Part shown: positions 43,187-52,493 of the stretch, piece after piece
Layout of the letters: the number at the start of each line of letters is the position of its first letter
Numbering within the stretch: the first letter of the stretch is position 1
Translations under genes and position numbers: made by a program
The notes under the pieces: model-generated
Databases searched by the model: none
What the model was told of the DNA's origin: nothing
The model's input: the letters and a program-made list of their open reading frames with translations, nothing else
From: Meridianimaribacter flavus
GTDB lineage: Bacteria; Bacteroidota; Bacteroidia; Flavobacteriales; Flavobacteriaceae
Assembly (NCBI RefSeq): GCF_004366715.1
Contig: NZ_SOQZ01000001.1
Coordinates: forward strand, 558,001-622,000
DNA: 64,000 nt
Reading direction: 5' to 3'

Positions 43187-44460
43187 TGATAAAAAGACTT
43201 GTAGTAGTTTTAATAACTTTTTTTGCATTACAGTCACATGCTCAAGAAGGTACAGCTTCGCCATATTCATTTTACGGAATAGGAAGTTTAAAATTTAAAG
43301 GTACAGTTGAGAATAGAAGTATGGGTGGATTGAGCATTTATACTGATAGTATCCATATTAATTTAAGAAACCCAGCAGGATACGCTGGTAATAATTTGAA
43401 AATTTGGAACGAAGAAAGCAGACCAGTTAAATTTACAGTAGGAGGAAGCTACTCAAGCACTAACTTAAAGAGTGAATCGCAAAGCGATAATACAAGTACT
43501 ACAACTTTTGATTATTTTGCACTTTCAGTCCCAATGGGGAAATTTGGATTAGGAATGGGGTTATTGCCATACACATCAGTAGGTTATAAACTTGAATCTA
43601 ATAACGACGACGGAAATATAAACAATAGATATACAGGAGAAGGAGGTCTTAATAAAGCATTTTTGGCAATAGGTTATCAAATTACTGAAGATCTTAGTGT
43701 AGGTGTCGATGCTAATTATAATTTTGGGAATATTCAAAACAATGTAGCAGAGTATAGATACGATGACGATGGAGTGTTAATTCAATATGCAACTATTGAA
43801 GCCAATAGATCTGATTTAAGTGGGCTAAACTTTAACATTGGTGTATCATACAAAACAATGGTAAGTAACAAGCTTGAGCTTATTTCTGGGTTAACCTATT
43901 CGCCTAAAAGTAAAATTGGCTCAAACAACTCAAGAACCTTTACAGCAGGTACAAACACTATTGAATCCGATTTAGCTGCTGAAGGCTTAGATCAAACCGA
44001 TTTAACTTTGCCTTCAAGCTTTTCTTTTGGAGTAGGTATAGGTCAACCAAGAAAATGGTTTTTAGGAGCTGAATATTCGTCTCAAAACACAAGCGAATTT
44101 TCAAACCCAATTTTTTCTATAGATAATACCAATTTTGTAAACGCGTCTTCGTTTTCATTAGGAGGGTTTTATATTCCTAATTACGATTCTTTTTCAGGGT
44201 ATTGGAAAAGAGCAACTTATAGAGCAGGTATGCGCTTTGAACATACAGGGTTAAAAATAAATAATGAGGATATTAGAGAGTTTGGCATGTCTTTTGGAGT
44301 TGGATTACCAGTTGGAGGTATGTTTTCTAATGCAAACCTTGGATTAGAGTTTGGTAAGCGTGGAACAACTAACGCAAATTTAATACAAGAGAATTTCATT
44401 AATTTCCAACTAAGTTTATCTTTAAACGATAGATGGTTCCAAAAAATTAAATATAACTAA
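43186..44460 (+). CDS. Outer-membrane beta-barrel protein, unknown function
   Basis: This 424-residue protein has a signal peptide (MIKRLVVVLITFFALQSHAQ) and alternating hydrophobic strands with a FadL/PorV-like start (SPYSFYGIGSLKFKGTVENRSMGG). It is typical of Bacteroidota outer-membrane barrels annotated only as membrane protein. It is translationally linked to coaX upstream and lies 18 bases before the TPR gene. The surroundings, including lptC downstream, suggest a cell-envelope role, but no substrate can be read. Confidence 0.82.
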   Translation: MIKRLVVVLITFFALQSHAQEGTASPYSFYGIGSLKFKGTVENRSMGGLSIYTDSIHINLRNPAGYAGNNLKIWNEESRPVKFTVGGSYSSTNLKSESQSDNTSTTTFDYFALSVPMGKFGLGMGLLPYTSVGYKLESNNDDGNINNRYTGEGGLNKAFLAIGYQITEDLSVGVDANYNFGNIQNNVAEYRYDDDGVLIQYATIEANRSDLSGLNFNIGVSYKTMVSNKLELISGLTYSPKSKIGSNNSRTFTAGTNTIESDLAAEGLDQTDLTLPSSFSFGVGIGQPRKWFLGAEYSSQNTSEFSNPIFSIDNTNFVNASSFSLGGFYIPNYDSFSGYWKRATYRAGMRFEHTGLKINNEDIREFGMSFGVGLPVGGMFSNANLGLEFGKRGTTNANLIQENFINFQLSLSLNDRWFQKIKYN

Positions 44461-44478
44461 CGGTAAAATAATAAAACG

Positions 44479-45861
44479 ATGAAGACTAAAATTACTTTAA
44501 TACTAGTTGCCTTGTTTATGAGTGTTAACCTTGGTTTTGCTCAGCAAGATGAAGAGTGCATGACCAACTTAACAATCTTTACAGATTACTACAAGAGTAA
44601 AAAGTATGATGAGGCTTATGAGCCATGGATGAAAGTTAGAAATAAATGTCCAAAGTTTAATAGAGCTATCTATGCTTACGGAGAAAAAATATTAAAACAC
44701 AAAATTGATAACTCTACTGGAGCTGAACAAAAAGCATATATAGAAGATTTAATGCTGTTATGGGATAAAGCCCTAGAATATTTTCCAAGTCACTATGATT
44801 TAGGAGAAGTATTATCAGATAAAGGTTTGTTAATGTATGATAATAAGAAAGCTCTTGGTGTTACAGATAAACAATTGTTTGATGCATTTGATAAAGCTTA
44901 CAAGCAAGATTTAGAAAATTTCACAAGTGCAAAAGGTTTGTATGTATACTTTACTTCTATAGTTGATATGTATAAAGCTGGACAAGCGCCAATTCAAGAT
45001 GTATTTAATAAGTACGATGACATCTCTGATAAAATCGAAAAAGAAGTAGGAAACTTTACTGAGAAGTTAAATAAGCTAGTTACTAAAGAAGAGTCTGGTC
45101 AAAAATTATCTTCAAAAGAAGAAAAGTATAAAAAGTACTATGAAGACTCATTAGAAGCTTACGATAAGATTTCTGGTAGTATTGATACATATTTAGGTCA
45201 GTTAGCTAACTGTGAAAACCTAATTCCTTTATACAAGAAAGATTTCGAAACCTATAAAAACGATGCAGTTTGGTTAAAACGTGCTGTAAACAGAATGTAT
45301 AACAAAGAATGTACTGATGATCCATTGTATATTGAGCTAGTAAAAGCGTATGATGCTACTGATCCATCTGCAGATACTAAATACTTTGTGGCTACAATAT
45401 TATTTAACCAAGGTAAGGATAACGAAGCTATGGATTATTTAAAACAAGCTTTCGACCTTCAAACGGATACTTACAAAAAAGGTAAACTTGCTGAAAAAAT
45501 TGGTTCTATCTTAAAGAAAAAAGGAAGATATGGAGAAGCTAGAGGTTACTATAGAGAATCTTTAAAGTTAAACCCATCAAACGGAAGACCACACTTAGCT
45601 ATTGCTGCTATGTATGCTGCTAGTGCAAACAACTGTGGTGATACAAACTTTAACAAAAGAGCAATGTTCTGGTATGCTGCACAAGAAGCACTTAAAGCTG
45701 GTAAAGTTGATGCTAACCTTAAGTCAGCTGCAAACCAAACTTACGAGAGCTATATGGCAAAAGCACCTTCTAGAAGTGAGATTTTCTCTTGTAGTTGTTC
45801 AGGAGAAGTTATTAAGTTTAACTGTTGGACAGGAGGTAGTGTAACCGTACCAAGTCTTTAA
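44479..45861 (+). CDS. Exported tetratricopeptide-repeat protein
   Basis: This 460-residue protein has a signal peptide ending LGFAQ, then helical repeats. Clear TPR units lie near the end (AEKIGSILKKKGRYGEARGYYRESLKLNPSNGRPHLAIAAMY). A Lys/Glu-rich coiled section is in the middle (VTKEESGQKLSSKEEKYKKYYEDS). It is probably a periplasmic scaffold; partners are unknown. Its stop overlaps the lptC start by one base, and a strong terminator hairpin lies 32 bases further on, inside lptC. Confidence 0.85.
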   Translation: MKTKITLILVALFMSVNLGFAQQDEECMTNLTIFTDYYKSKKYDEAYEPWMKVRNKCPKFNRAIYAYGEKILKHKIDNSTGAEQKAYIEDLMLLWDKALEYFPSHYDLGEVLSDKGLLMYDNKKALGVTDKQLFDAFDKAYKQDLENFTSAKGLYVYFTSIVDMYKAGQAPIQDVFNKYDDISDKIEKEVGNFTEKLNKLVTKEESGQKLSSKEEKYKKYYEDSLEAYDKISGSIDTYLGQLANCENLIPLYKKDFETYKNDAVWLKRAVNRMYNKECTDDPLYIELVKAYDATDPSADTKYFVATILFNQGKDNEAMDYLKQAFDLQTDTYKKGKLAEKIGSILKKKGRYGEARGYYRESLKLNPSNGRPHLAIAAMYAASANNCGDTNFNKRAMFWYAAQEALKAGKVDANLKSAANQTYESYMAKAPSRSEIFSCSCSGEVIKFNCWTGGSVTVPSL

Positions 45862-46427
45862 TGAAAGCACATATTTTACATAGTATAAAAAACATAGTCA
45901 CAGTAATTGCTGTGACTATGTTTTTTTCATGTAAAAACAATTTTAAAGAAGTTCAAAAAGTTGGTATTCTGCAAAACGAGCCTATTGGAGAAGCAGAACA
46001 TATCGATTTAAAATACACCGAAAAACTTGAAGATTCAGGTAAATTAAAGGCAAACTTAAAAAGTCCTAAAATGTTTGATTACTCCAACAGGAGTTTTGCG
46101 TTTTCTGAATTTCCTCAAGGCATACATCTTACCGTTTTTGACGAAGAAAATAACAAAAGCGTTATTGTTTCTGACTATGCTATTTTTTATAGCGAAACCG
46201 ATCTTATAGATCTTCAAGGTAACGTAGTAATTTCTACTCACAGTAGAGATACGCTATTTGCCGAACAACTTTACTACGACCAAAAAAGAGAATGGTTATT
46301 TACAAACAAACCCGTAACCTTGCGTTCTGGCTCTGAGATAAGCCACGGAAAAGGTTTTGACTCTGACTCTAACTTTAAAAATTTTGAAGTTACTGAGATG
46401 AGTGGTATTGTTTATTTGGATGAATAA
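45861..46427 (+). CDS. lptC: LPS export ABC transporter periplasmic protein LptC
   Basis: This 188-residue lipoprotein has lipobox TMFFSC. The LptC beta-jellyroll pattern is visible in LKANLKSPKMFDYSN, FPQGIHLTVFD, SDYAIFYSETDLIDLQGNVVI and ISHGKGFDSDSNFKNFEVTEMSG. LptC couples the LptBFG transporter to the periplasmic LptA bridge for lipopolysaccharide export. The start is fixed by the one-base overlap with the TPR stop and by the need for a signal peptide. Unusually, the codons for the signal peptide contain a perfect terminator hairpin (45893-45927). Confidence 0.88.
   Translation: MKAHILHSIKNIVTVIAVTMFFSCKNNFKEVQKVGILQNEPIGEAEHIDLKYTEKLEDSGKLKANLKSPKMFDYSNRSFAFSEFPQGIHLTVFDEENNKSVIVSDYAIFYSETDLIDLQGNVVISTHSRDTLFAEQLYYDQKREWLFTNKPVTLRSGSEISHGKGFDSDSNFKNFEVTEMSGIVYLDE
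45893..45927 (+). terminator. lptC: Intrinsic terminator inside the lptC signal-peptide codons
   Basis: Perfect 11-base arms CATAGTCACAG (45893-45903) and CTGTGACTATG (45910-45920) enclose TAATTG and are followed by seven T (45921-45927). It encodes residues of the LptC signal peptide and lies 32 bases after the TPR stop. It can end part of the upstream operon transcript and attenuate lptC. Confidence 0.75.
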
Positions 46428-46432
46428 TTAGT

Positions 46433-46440
46433 TATCTTTG
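46433..46440 (+). promoter_or_regulatory. TATCTTTG promoter box for the 63-residue membrane protein and CorC-like gene
   Basis: TATCTTTG is a full match to TAnnTTTG, 5 bases after the lptC stop and 22 bases before ATG 46463. It would make the downstream pair independent of lptC. Confidence 0.55.
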
Positions 46441-46462
46441 CTCCAACTAACTTTTATAAAAA

Positions 46463-46654
46463 ATGAAAATTCTTAGCTTTTTTCAATATGTATATGCATT
46501 TGTAGCAATTGTTTTTACTTACGAAGCTATAAACGAATGGAATGTTGATAGGAACCGATCTTATTTTATGCTGTTTTTAGCAGCACTTGCAACATTTATG
46601 TTTTTCTTCAGAAAGCGATTCAGAAAAAAATTTGAAGACCGAAATCAAAAATAA
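46463..46654 (+). CDS. Small two-helix membrane protein, unknown function
   Basis: This 63-residue protein has two hydrophobic helices (FFQYVYAFVAIVFTYEAI and FMLFLAALATFMFFF) and a strongly basic C-terminal tail (RKRFRKKFEDRNQK), placing the tail in the cytoplasm. It has its own promoter box and lies 3 bases before the CorC-like gene, so it may be an accessory to it. No known family was recognised. Confidence 0.75.
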   Translation: MKILSFFQYVYAFVAIVFTYEAINEWNVDRNRSYFMLFLAALATFMFFFRKRFRKKFEDRNQK

Positions 46655-46657
46655 TAT

Positions 46658-47947
46658 ATGGATTTCAGTATCTTGATTATTGTTTTATCACTGCTTTTAT
46701 CTGCCTTTTTTTCTGGTATGGAAATCGCTTATGTGTCTTCAAACAAGATACACATTGAAATTGAAAAAAAGCAGGACGATTTTCTTGCAAAAATATTAAG
46801 ACGACTTACCGAAAGACCTTCTAAATATATTGCCACAATGCTTATTGGTAATAATATAGCATTGGTAATTTACGGTTTTGTAATGGGAGACGTTCTTGTT
46901 GATTGGTTTCAATCCATGTTGCCTACCGATTCAGGATTTGTACACTATTTGCTTACCGATTTAAGCTTACTTTCCCAAACGATTATCTCAACAATAATCA
47001 TTTTAATAACTGCCGAATTTTTACCAAAGGTATTTTTTCAAATTTATGCTAATTCTTTTCTTAAGATTTTTGCATTACCAGCGTATATTTTTTACCTATT
47101 GTTTTGGTTTATTTCCTCTTTTGTGATTTGGATTTCTGACCTTATTTTGAAATACTTTTTTAAAACCGATGGAGACGATGTACAGTTGGCAATGACCAAA
47201 GTTGAACTGGGTAATTACATAAGTGAGCAAATGGAGGCTGTTGAGGAGCATGAAGAAGTGGATAGTGAGATTCAGATTTTTCAAAACGCCTTAGAGTTTT
47301 CTGAAGTAAAAACTAGAGAGGTTATGATACCAAGAACCGAAATAGTTGCTGTTGAGGTTAACGATTCTATCAAAAACATCAATAACTTATTTACTACTTC
47401 TGGTTTGTCAAAAATCTTGGTATACAAAGACACTATTGATGATGTTTTGGGCTATGTGCATTCTTTTGAGTTGTTTAAAAAACCAAAGTCTATTAAATCC
47501 ATCACACTTCCTGTAGAGTTTGTTCCAGAAACTATGCTTGCCAAAGATGTGCTTAATATTCTTACTAAAAAGCGAAAAAGTATTGCAGTTGTTATAGATG
47601 AGTATGGTGGGACATCTGGTATAATGACGGTTGAAGATATTATAGAAGAATTATTTGGTGAAATTGAAGACGAGCACGATACAGTGGCTTTAATCGAAGA
47701 AAAAATTGACGATAAAAACTATAAATTTTCGGCGCGTTTAGAAGTGGATTATCTCAACGAAGCCTATAAACTTAATCTGCCAGAAGGCGAAAACTACGAA
47801 ACTTTAGGAGGCTTAATAGTGGATGAAACCGAAGAAATACCTCAGGTTGATACCCAAGTTGTTATAGAAAATTTCCTGTTTACAATCTTAGAAGTGTCTT
47901 CTACAAAAATTGATGTGGTTTCTCTTAAAATCCTCGAAGAAGAATAA
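46658..47947 (+). CDS. Hemolysin/CorC family protein (DUF21-CBS-CorC_HlyC)
   Basis: This 429-residue inner-membrane protein has an N-terminal DUF21/CNNM membrane domain with three or four helices (about 1-190). Two CBS repeats follow (about 205-330; REVMIPRTEIVAVEV, then VVIDEYGGTSGIMTVEDIIEELFGEIEDEHD) and a C-terminal CorC_HlyC domain. Members take part in magnesium or cobalt handling and some are annotated GldE in flavobacteria. Hemolytic activity should not be assumed. The CBS pair likely binds adenine nucleotides. Confidence 0.9.
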   Translation: MDFSILIIVLSLLLSAFFSGMEIAYVSSNKIHIEIEKKQDDFLAKILRRLTERPSKYIATMLIGNNIALVIYGFVMGDVLVDWFQSMLPTDSGFVHYLLTDLSLLSQTIISTIIILITAEFLPKVFFQIYANSFLKIFALPAYIFYLLFWFISSFVIWISDLILKYFFKTDGDDVQLAMTKVELGNYISEQMEAVEEHEEVDSEIQIFQNALEFSEVKTREVMIPRTEIVAVEVNDSIKNINNLFTTSGLSKILVYKDTIDDVLGYVHSFELFKKPKSIKSITLPVEFVPETMLAKDVLNILTKKRKSIAVVIDEYGGTSGIMTVEDIIEELFGEIEDEHDTVALIEEKIDDKNYKFSARLEVDYLNEAYKLNLPEGENYETLGGLIVDETEEIPQVDTQVVIENFLFTILEVSSTKIDVVSLKILEEE

Positions 47948-48043
47948 ACGTTATATTACCATAAAAATCTGTTCTACTACTTTTATTATTTGATATAAAA
48001 TGGTATTTTCGCGGACTTATATTTTATAAAAGAATACAACAAA

Positions 48044-50200
48044 ATGGCAGTTTTAAATAAAATTAGACAACGTTCACTGTTTTTAATACTAATAATTGCA
48101 TTAGCATTATTTTCATTTGTACTTTCAGATTTATTCCGAAATAGCAGCGCGCTTTCAGGAGCTTCACAAGATGTTGTGGCTACTGTAAACGGTACTGATA
48201 TTTTTAGAGAAGATTTTATGAACCAAGTAGAGAACGCTCAAAGAGCTCAAGGACCTGGTGCATCTTCTACACAAACAATGAACAGAATTTATGAGCAAGA
48301 AGTAAGAAAAGCAGTTTTAAGTTCACAGTTTGAAGAATTAGGTTTATCTGTTGAGAAAGACCAAATGAGAGAGTTGTTAAAAACTAGTTTTTCTAGCTAT
48401 CCTGAGTTTAACAACGAAGCTGGTATTTTTGACGAAAATAAGCTTAACGAGTTTATAGCAAACTTAAAAGCAATTCAAAATAATGAGCAAAACAGAGCTC
48501 CATTAGGAAACTTCCAACTTAATTATAACGAGTGGGTAACTAACGAAGCTTCTATAGCTAATAGAGCTAAAGAGCAAACATACTTCAATATGATTAGAGC
48601 TGGAGTTGTAACTACTTTAGCTGAAGCTGAGACTGAATACTTAATGGAGAATGAAACAGTAGATTTAAAGTTTGTAAATATTCCTTACACTTCAATTGCC
48701 GATTCTTTAGTAGAAGTAACAAAATCTGACATTTCAAAATACATCAACGAGCATAAAAGTGAGTATGAAGTAGAAGCAAGTAGAGATATTGTTTATGTTC
48801 AATTTGATGAAGTTGCTACTGTTGAAGATGAAAATGAAATCAAAAACAGTTTAACTAATCTATTAGAAGATAGAGTAGAGTTTAATAAAGTAAGTAAGCT
48901 AAACGAAACTATTTTAGGGTTTAAAAACACTAAAGATGTAGCAGAGTTTGTAAACTCAAATTCGGATATAAAATACAACGATAAGTTTTTATTCAAGTCT
49001 GCGTTACCTGCATCAATTGCTGATAGTATCTTTAAATTAGAAGTAGGAGAGTTTTATGGTCCTTATAAAGAAAATGGATACTACAGCTTAAGCAAGTTGG
49101 TAGCTGAAACTCAAATGGCAGACTCAGTTAAAGTACGTCATATCTTAATTCCTCACATGGGAGCAACAAGAGTTGATCCTACAATCACGACTACAGATGC
49201 TCAAGCAAAAGCAAAAGCGGATAGTATTTTATCTGTTATCAAGTCTAAGCAAAGTAAGTTTGTTGACCTGTTAGATTTATCTTCTGATACAGTTAGTAAT
49301 GAAAAACAAGGAGAAATAGAGTTTGGATACAACGATTCTTTTGCTCCTGAGTTTAAAGCATTCTCTTTTGATAATAAAGTAGGAGATATCGACGTAGTTA
49401 AAACATCTTTTGGATACCACGTTATTGAAATTTTAGACCAAAAGAATAAAAGTAAAGCTGTTAAAGTAGCTACAGTTTCAAGAGCTATAGAGCCTTCTGA
49501 AAAAACAATTGACGAAGTATTTAACACAGCATCTAAATTTGAAATAGCACTTCAAGATGGAGATTTCCAAGAAGTAGCTAAAGAAAACAACTACCAAGTA
49601 AAACCTGTAAGTTTTAAAGTTTTAGATGAAAATATACCAGGATTAGGAAGTCAAAGAGCTATTGTTCGTTGGGCTTTTGAAGGAGAAACTAAAGTAGGTG
49701 ACTACAAAAGATTTACAGTTCCTGGAGGAGGTTATGCAGTTGTACAAGTGGTTAAGAAAAACGAAGCAGGATTAATGTCCCCTGAAAACGCTTCTGCTAC
49801 AGCAATTAGCAAAATCAGAAATGAGAAGAAAGCTAAAATGATTAAAGATAAAATTTCTGGTACTACTATAGACGAAATCGCAAAAGCTAATAAAGTAGCA
49901 GCTTTAACTGCAACAGCAGTAACAATGAAAAGCCCAACAATTTCAGGTGCTGGACGTGAGCCTAAGGTAGTAGGTGTAGCTTTTGGAATGAAAGAAGGCG
50001 AAATTTCAAAGCCAATTGATGGTGTTAAAGGTGTATATGTAGTTGAAGTTACTAAAGCAACTCCTGCATCTAAACTAGATAACTACCAACCAATCGCTAA
50101 CAGATTAAGTGCTACAAGAGGAAGCAGTGTGTTAACTAAAGCATACAATGCACTTAAAGAAGCTAGTGATATCGAAGATAACAGAGCGAATTTCTACTAA
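48044..50200 (+). CDS. PpiD/SurA-like membrane-anchored peptidyl-prolyl isomerase
   Basis: This 718-residue protein has one N-terminal membrane helix (FLILIIALALFSFVLSDLF) and a SurA-N-like chaperone segment (VVATVNGTDIFREDFMNQVEN). A parvulin domain spans about 361-465 (VKVRHILIPHMG ... EFGYNDSFAPEFKAF ... TSFGYHVIEILD). A second, weaker parvulin-like region lies near 620-700. It should help fold outer-membrane and secreted proteins in the periplasm. A single-gene unit: 97 bases upstream to the CorC gene and a strong terminator 23 bases downstream. Confidence 0.9.
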   Translation: MAVLNKIRQRSLFLILIIALALFSFVLSDLFRNSSALSGASQDVVATVNGTDIFREDFMNQVENAQRAQGPGASSTQTMNRIYEQEVRKAVLSSQFEELGLSVEKDQMRELLKTSFSSYPEFNNEAGIFDENKLNEFIANLKAIQNNEQNRAPLGNFQLNYNEWVTNEASIANRAKEQTYFNMIRAGVVTTLAEAETEYLMENETVDLKFVNIPYTSIADSLVEVTKSDISKYINEHKSEYEVEASRDIVYVQFDEVATVEDENEIKNSLTNLLEDRVEFNKVSKLNETILGFKNTKDVAEFVNSNSDIKYNDKFLFKSALPASIADSIFKLEVGEFYGPYKENGYYSLSKLVAETQMADSVKVRHILIPHMGATRVDPTITTTDAQAKAKADSILSVIKSKQSKFVDLLDLSSDTVSNEKQGEIEFGYNDSFAPEFKAFSFDNKVGDIDVVKTSFGYHVIEILDQKNKSKAVKVATVSRAIEPSEKTIDEVFNTASKFEIALQDGDFQEVAKENNYQVKPVSFKVLDENIPGLGSQRAIVRWAFEGETKVGDYKRFTVPGGGYAVVQVVKKNEAGLMSPENASATAISKIRNEKKAKMIKDKISGTTIDEIAKANKVAALTATAVTMKSPTISGAGREPKVVGVAFGMKEGEISKPIDGVKGVYVVEVTKATPASKLDNYQPIANRLSATRGSSVLTKAYNALKEASDIEDNRANFY

Positions 50201-50222
50201 TAAGAAAGTCACATAATAAAAT

Positions 50223-50253
50223 AAAAACTCCACTGAAAAGTGGAGTTTTTTTT
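50223..50253. terminator. Bidirectional terminator between the foldase and GHMP kinase genes
   Basis: Perfect 12-base arms AAAAACTCCACT (50223-50234) and AGTGGAGTTTTT (50239-50250) with a GAAA loop and a T-run. It sits between two converging genes and has a T-tail on both strands. Confidence 0.9.
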
Positions 50254-50259
50254 ATGTGT

Positions 50260-51165
50260 TTAAATAACCATTTCAGAATAAGGAAGTATTACATCAAAAC
50301 CTTTGTCTTTAAAATAAGGGCTTGGGTTAGTCTCTGATGTTGCTAAAACAAAATCACCTCCCCAAGCACCAAGACTTTTTACACTTCCGTTAAAGTCGCT
50401 AAAAAGAGTGTGTTTTACAGGTTCTTGTTTTATGAGTTTGCTTATAATACTTTCGTGAGTTGTAATGAGCTTGTTGAATTCTGTTAACGTTTCGCAAGAA
50501 ATACAAGCTAAAGTAATAGCATTTATTTCAGAAATAGAAGCACTAATATTTGTTGAGTTAGACTTGTATTGCGCAATACCATCTCTACTATTTTGTTTTT
50601 TGTTAAGGTAAACGAAATAGAGTTGCTCTTTAAAGCCTGGGTTAAATTCAACTGTGTTAATTGTTTTGCTCTTGTTAGGTTGAAGTTGATAGGTTAATGG
50701 AGAACTATGTTGCGCACAAGCAATATCATAACCACTTCCGCCAAAAGTAAGCTCTAATAGTCTGTAAGCATCTACATTTACCCAATTAGCAATATTGTTA
50801 ATTAAAGTTGAAGAGGTTCCAAGTCCCCAATGTCTTGGGAAATCCAATAGCGTTGCAATTTCAAAGCCGTTAGAATTTTCAAAAAAGTTTGGGTTAAGTT
50901 GTTTTACAGCATTAAATATTTCAATTAGTCGCTTTGAAAATGGGTTGTCGTAATCGCTACTAGAAAGGTTATTTAAAAGAAACACCTCTTCAAACCAAAT
51001 AGCTCCAGTTTCATCAAAACTTTTCCAAATAATTTTAGACTCATTAATAGGTTCAACAACCATTGATTGACCAAAATCGGTTGGAATAGCTAATGATAAA
51101 GCTCCATCCAATACTACATATTCTGCAGTTAATAATAATTTTCCGTTACTAAAAAAAGTTTGCAT
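50260..51165 (-). CDS. GYDIA-family GHMP kinase, probable phosphomevalonate kinase
   Basis: This 301-residue kinase opens with FFSNGKLLLTAEYVVLDGALSLAIP, typical of mevalonate/phosphomevalonate kinases. The ATP loop is HWGLGTSSTLINNIA, and the diagnostic GGSGYDIACAQ lies near residue 140. The GYDIA family is the likely phosphomevalonate kinase of Bacteroidota. Its start overlaps the stop of the HMG-CoA reductase gene by one base, so the pair is coupled. Together with mvaD and mvk at 31246-33296 it would complete the pathway. Confidence 0.85.
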   Translation of the reverse strand: MQTFFSNGKLLLTAEYVVLDGALSLAIPTDFGQSMVVEPINESKIIWKSFDETGAIWFEEVFLLNNLSSSDYDNPFSKRLIEIFNAVKQLNPNFFENSNGFEIATLLDFPRHWGLGTSSTLINNIANWVNVDAYRLLELTFGGSGYDIACAQHSSPLTYQLQPNKSKTINTVEFNPGFKEQLYFVYLNKKQNSRDGIAQYKSNSTNISASISEINAITLACISCETLTEFNKLITTHESIISKLIKQEPVKHTLFSDFNGSVKSLGAWGGDFVLATSETNPSPYFKDKGFDVILPYSEMVI

Positions 51166-52466
51166 TAACGTCTTAAGTTTTCAATAGCTTCAATTACTGC
51201 ACTATGTGTTATGGTATTGGACTTAAAATGCTCAACAAGTTGTTCTTTTTCTTCTAAAGTAGCTTCAAACTGATTTAAAATATTCATCAAGTGCATTTTC
51301 ATGTGACCTTGTTGAATTCCTGTAGTTACCAGTGAGCGTATTGCGGCAAAGTTTTGCGCTAATCCAGCAACAGCAACTATTTGCATTAGCTCTTTAGCTG
51401 ATGGTTTGTTTAACATTTCTAAAGAAAGTTTCACTAATGGATGTAAACTTGTAAGTCCTCCAACAGTTCCAAGTGCTAGAGGAATTTCAATCCAAAACTT
51501 GAAGATGCCATCTTTTACTTCAGCATGTGTAAGACTACTATATACTCCGTTTCTAGAGGCATACGCATGAACTCCCGCTTCAACAGCTCTAAAATCATTA
51601 CCAGTAGCCAAAACAACAGCATCAATACCATTCATAATGCCTTTGTTGTGAGTTACAGCTCTGTAAGGTTCAACTTCAGCTATATTTACAGCTTGTAAAA
51701 ACTTATTAGCAAAGTCCTCGCCTGTAATAGAGTTGTCATCACTTAAGGCATTAACAGGACAACTTACTTCGGCTTTTACCAAGCAATCAGGTACATAATT
51801 AGACAAAATGCTCATTACAATTTCTATGGAATTGTCAAGCTTACTTTCAGCTTCAGTTTTTAAAGTTTTAGCAAACTGCTCTAAACAAGAGTTAATAAAG
51901 TTTGCTCCCATAGCATCAAGCGTTTCAAAGGTTGCATGCAGTTGATAGTAGCCTTCAATAGCATTGGTTTTGTCACGTAGCTCAATATCTAGAATACCTC
52001 CACCACGTGCTTGCATGTTTTTGGTGATTGCATGAGTGTCTTCAATAAGTTTTGACTTTGTAGAATTAAAAAAAGACTTGAGTTTTTCAGTATCGCCATT
52101 AAAAATAAAATGAACTTGTCCTATTTTAGTGGTTGAAATAACTTCAGCTTTAAAACCACCACGATCTGACCAAAACTTAGCAGCTTTACTAGCAGCTGCA
52201 ACTACTGAGCTCTCTTCAATAGCCATTGGAATAGTGTAAGTTTTGTCGTTAATTAAAAAATTGGGAGCAACTCCTAAAGGCAAATAGTAGTTGGTGATTG
52301 TGTTTTCAATGAATTCATCATGAAGTTGTTGTAGCTTCTCGTTAGAATTCCAATATTGTTTTAATACAGTTTTGGCAGCTTCTTTATTAGAAAAATAAGT
52401 GTCTACAATCCAGTCGATTTTTTTGGATTTAGATAGTTTTGAAAACCCAGAAATAGTTTTGCTCAT
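51165..52466 (-). CDS. mvaA: Hydroxymethylglutaryl-CoA reductase, class II type
   Basis: This 433-residue cytosolic enzyme has the class II pattern: GFSKLSKSKKIDWI at the start and PMAIEESSVVAAAS (catalytic Glu near 83). HNKGIMNGIDAV follows (catalytic Lys near 275), then ATGNDFRAVEAG (Asp near 291) and QQGHMKMH (catalytic His near 387). All four catalytic positions are present. It interconverts HMG-CoA and mevalonate. It is first of a two-gene operon with the GYDIA kinase, and no membrane domain is present. Labels such as degradative are carried over from Pseudomonas; here the role is biosynthetic because the other mevalonate enzymes are nearby. Confidence 0.93.
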   Translation of the reverse strand: MSKTISGFSKLSKSKKIDWIVDTYFSNKEAAKTVLKQYWNSNEKLQQLHDEFIENTITNYYLPLGVAPNFLINDKTYTIPMAIEESSVVAAASKAAKFWSDRGGFKAEVISTTKIGQVHFIFNGDTEKLKSFFNSTKSKLIEDTHAITKNMQARGGGILDIELRDKTNAIEGYYQLHATFETLDAMGANFINSCLEQFAKTLKTEAESKLDNSIEIVMSILSNYVPDCLVKAEVSCPVNALSDDNSITGEDFANKFLQAVNIAEVEPYRAVTHNKGIMNGIDAVVLATGNDFRAVEAGVHAYASRNGVYSSLTHAEVKDGIFKFWIEIPLALGTVGGLTSLHPLVKLSLEMLNKPSAKELMQIVAVAGLAQNFAAIRSLVTTGIQQGHMKMHLMNILNQFEATLEEKEQLVEHFKSNTITHSAVIEAIENLRR

Positions 52467-52485
52467 TAATTTTTATTTATGTCTA

Positions 52486-52493
52486 CAAAGATA
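52486..52493 (-). promoter_or_regulatory. TATCTTTG promoter box for mvaA-GYDIA kinase
   Basis: On the minus strand this reads TATCTTTG, a full match to TAnnTTTG, 19 bases before the mvaA start. A TTGG lies about 25 bases further upstream, a little far for a -33 box. Confidence 0.55.
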
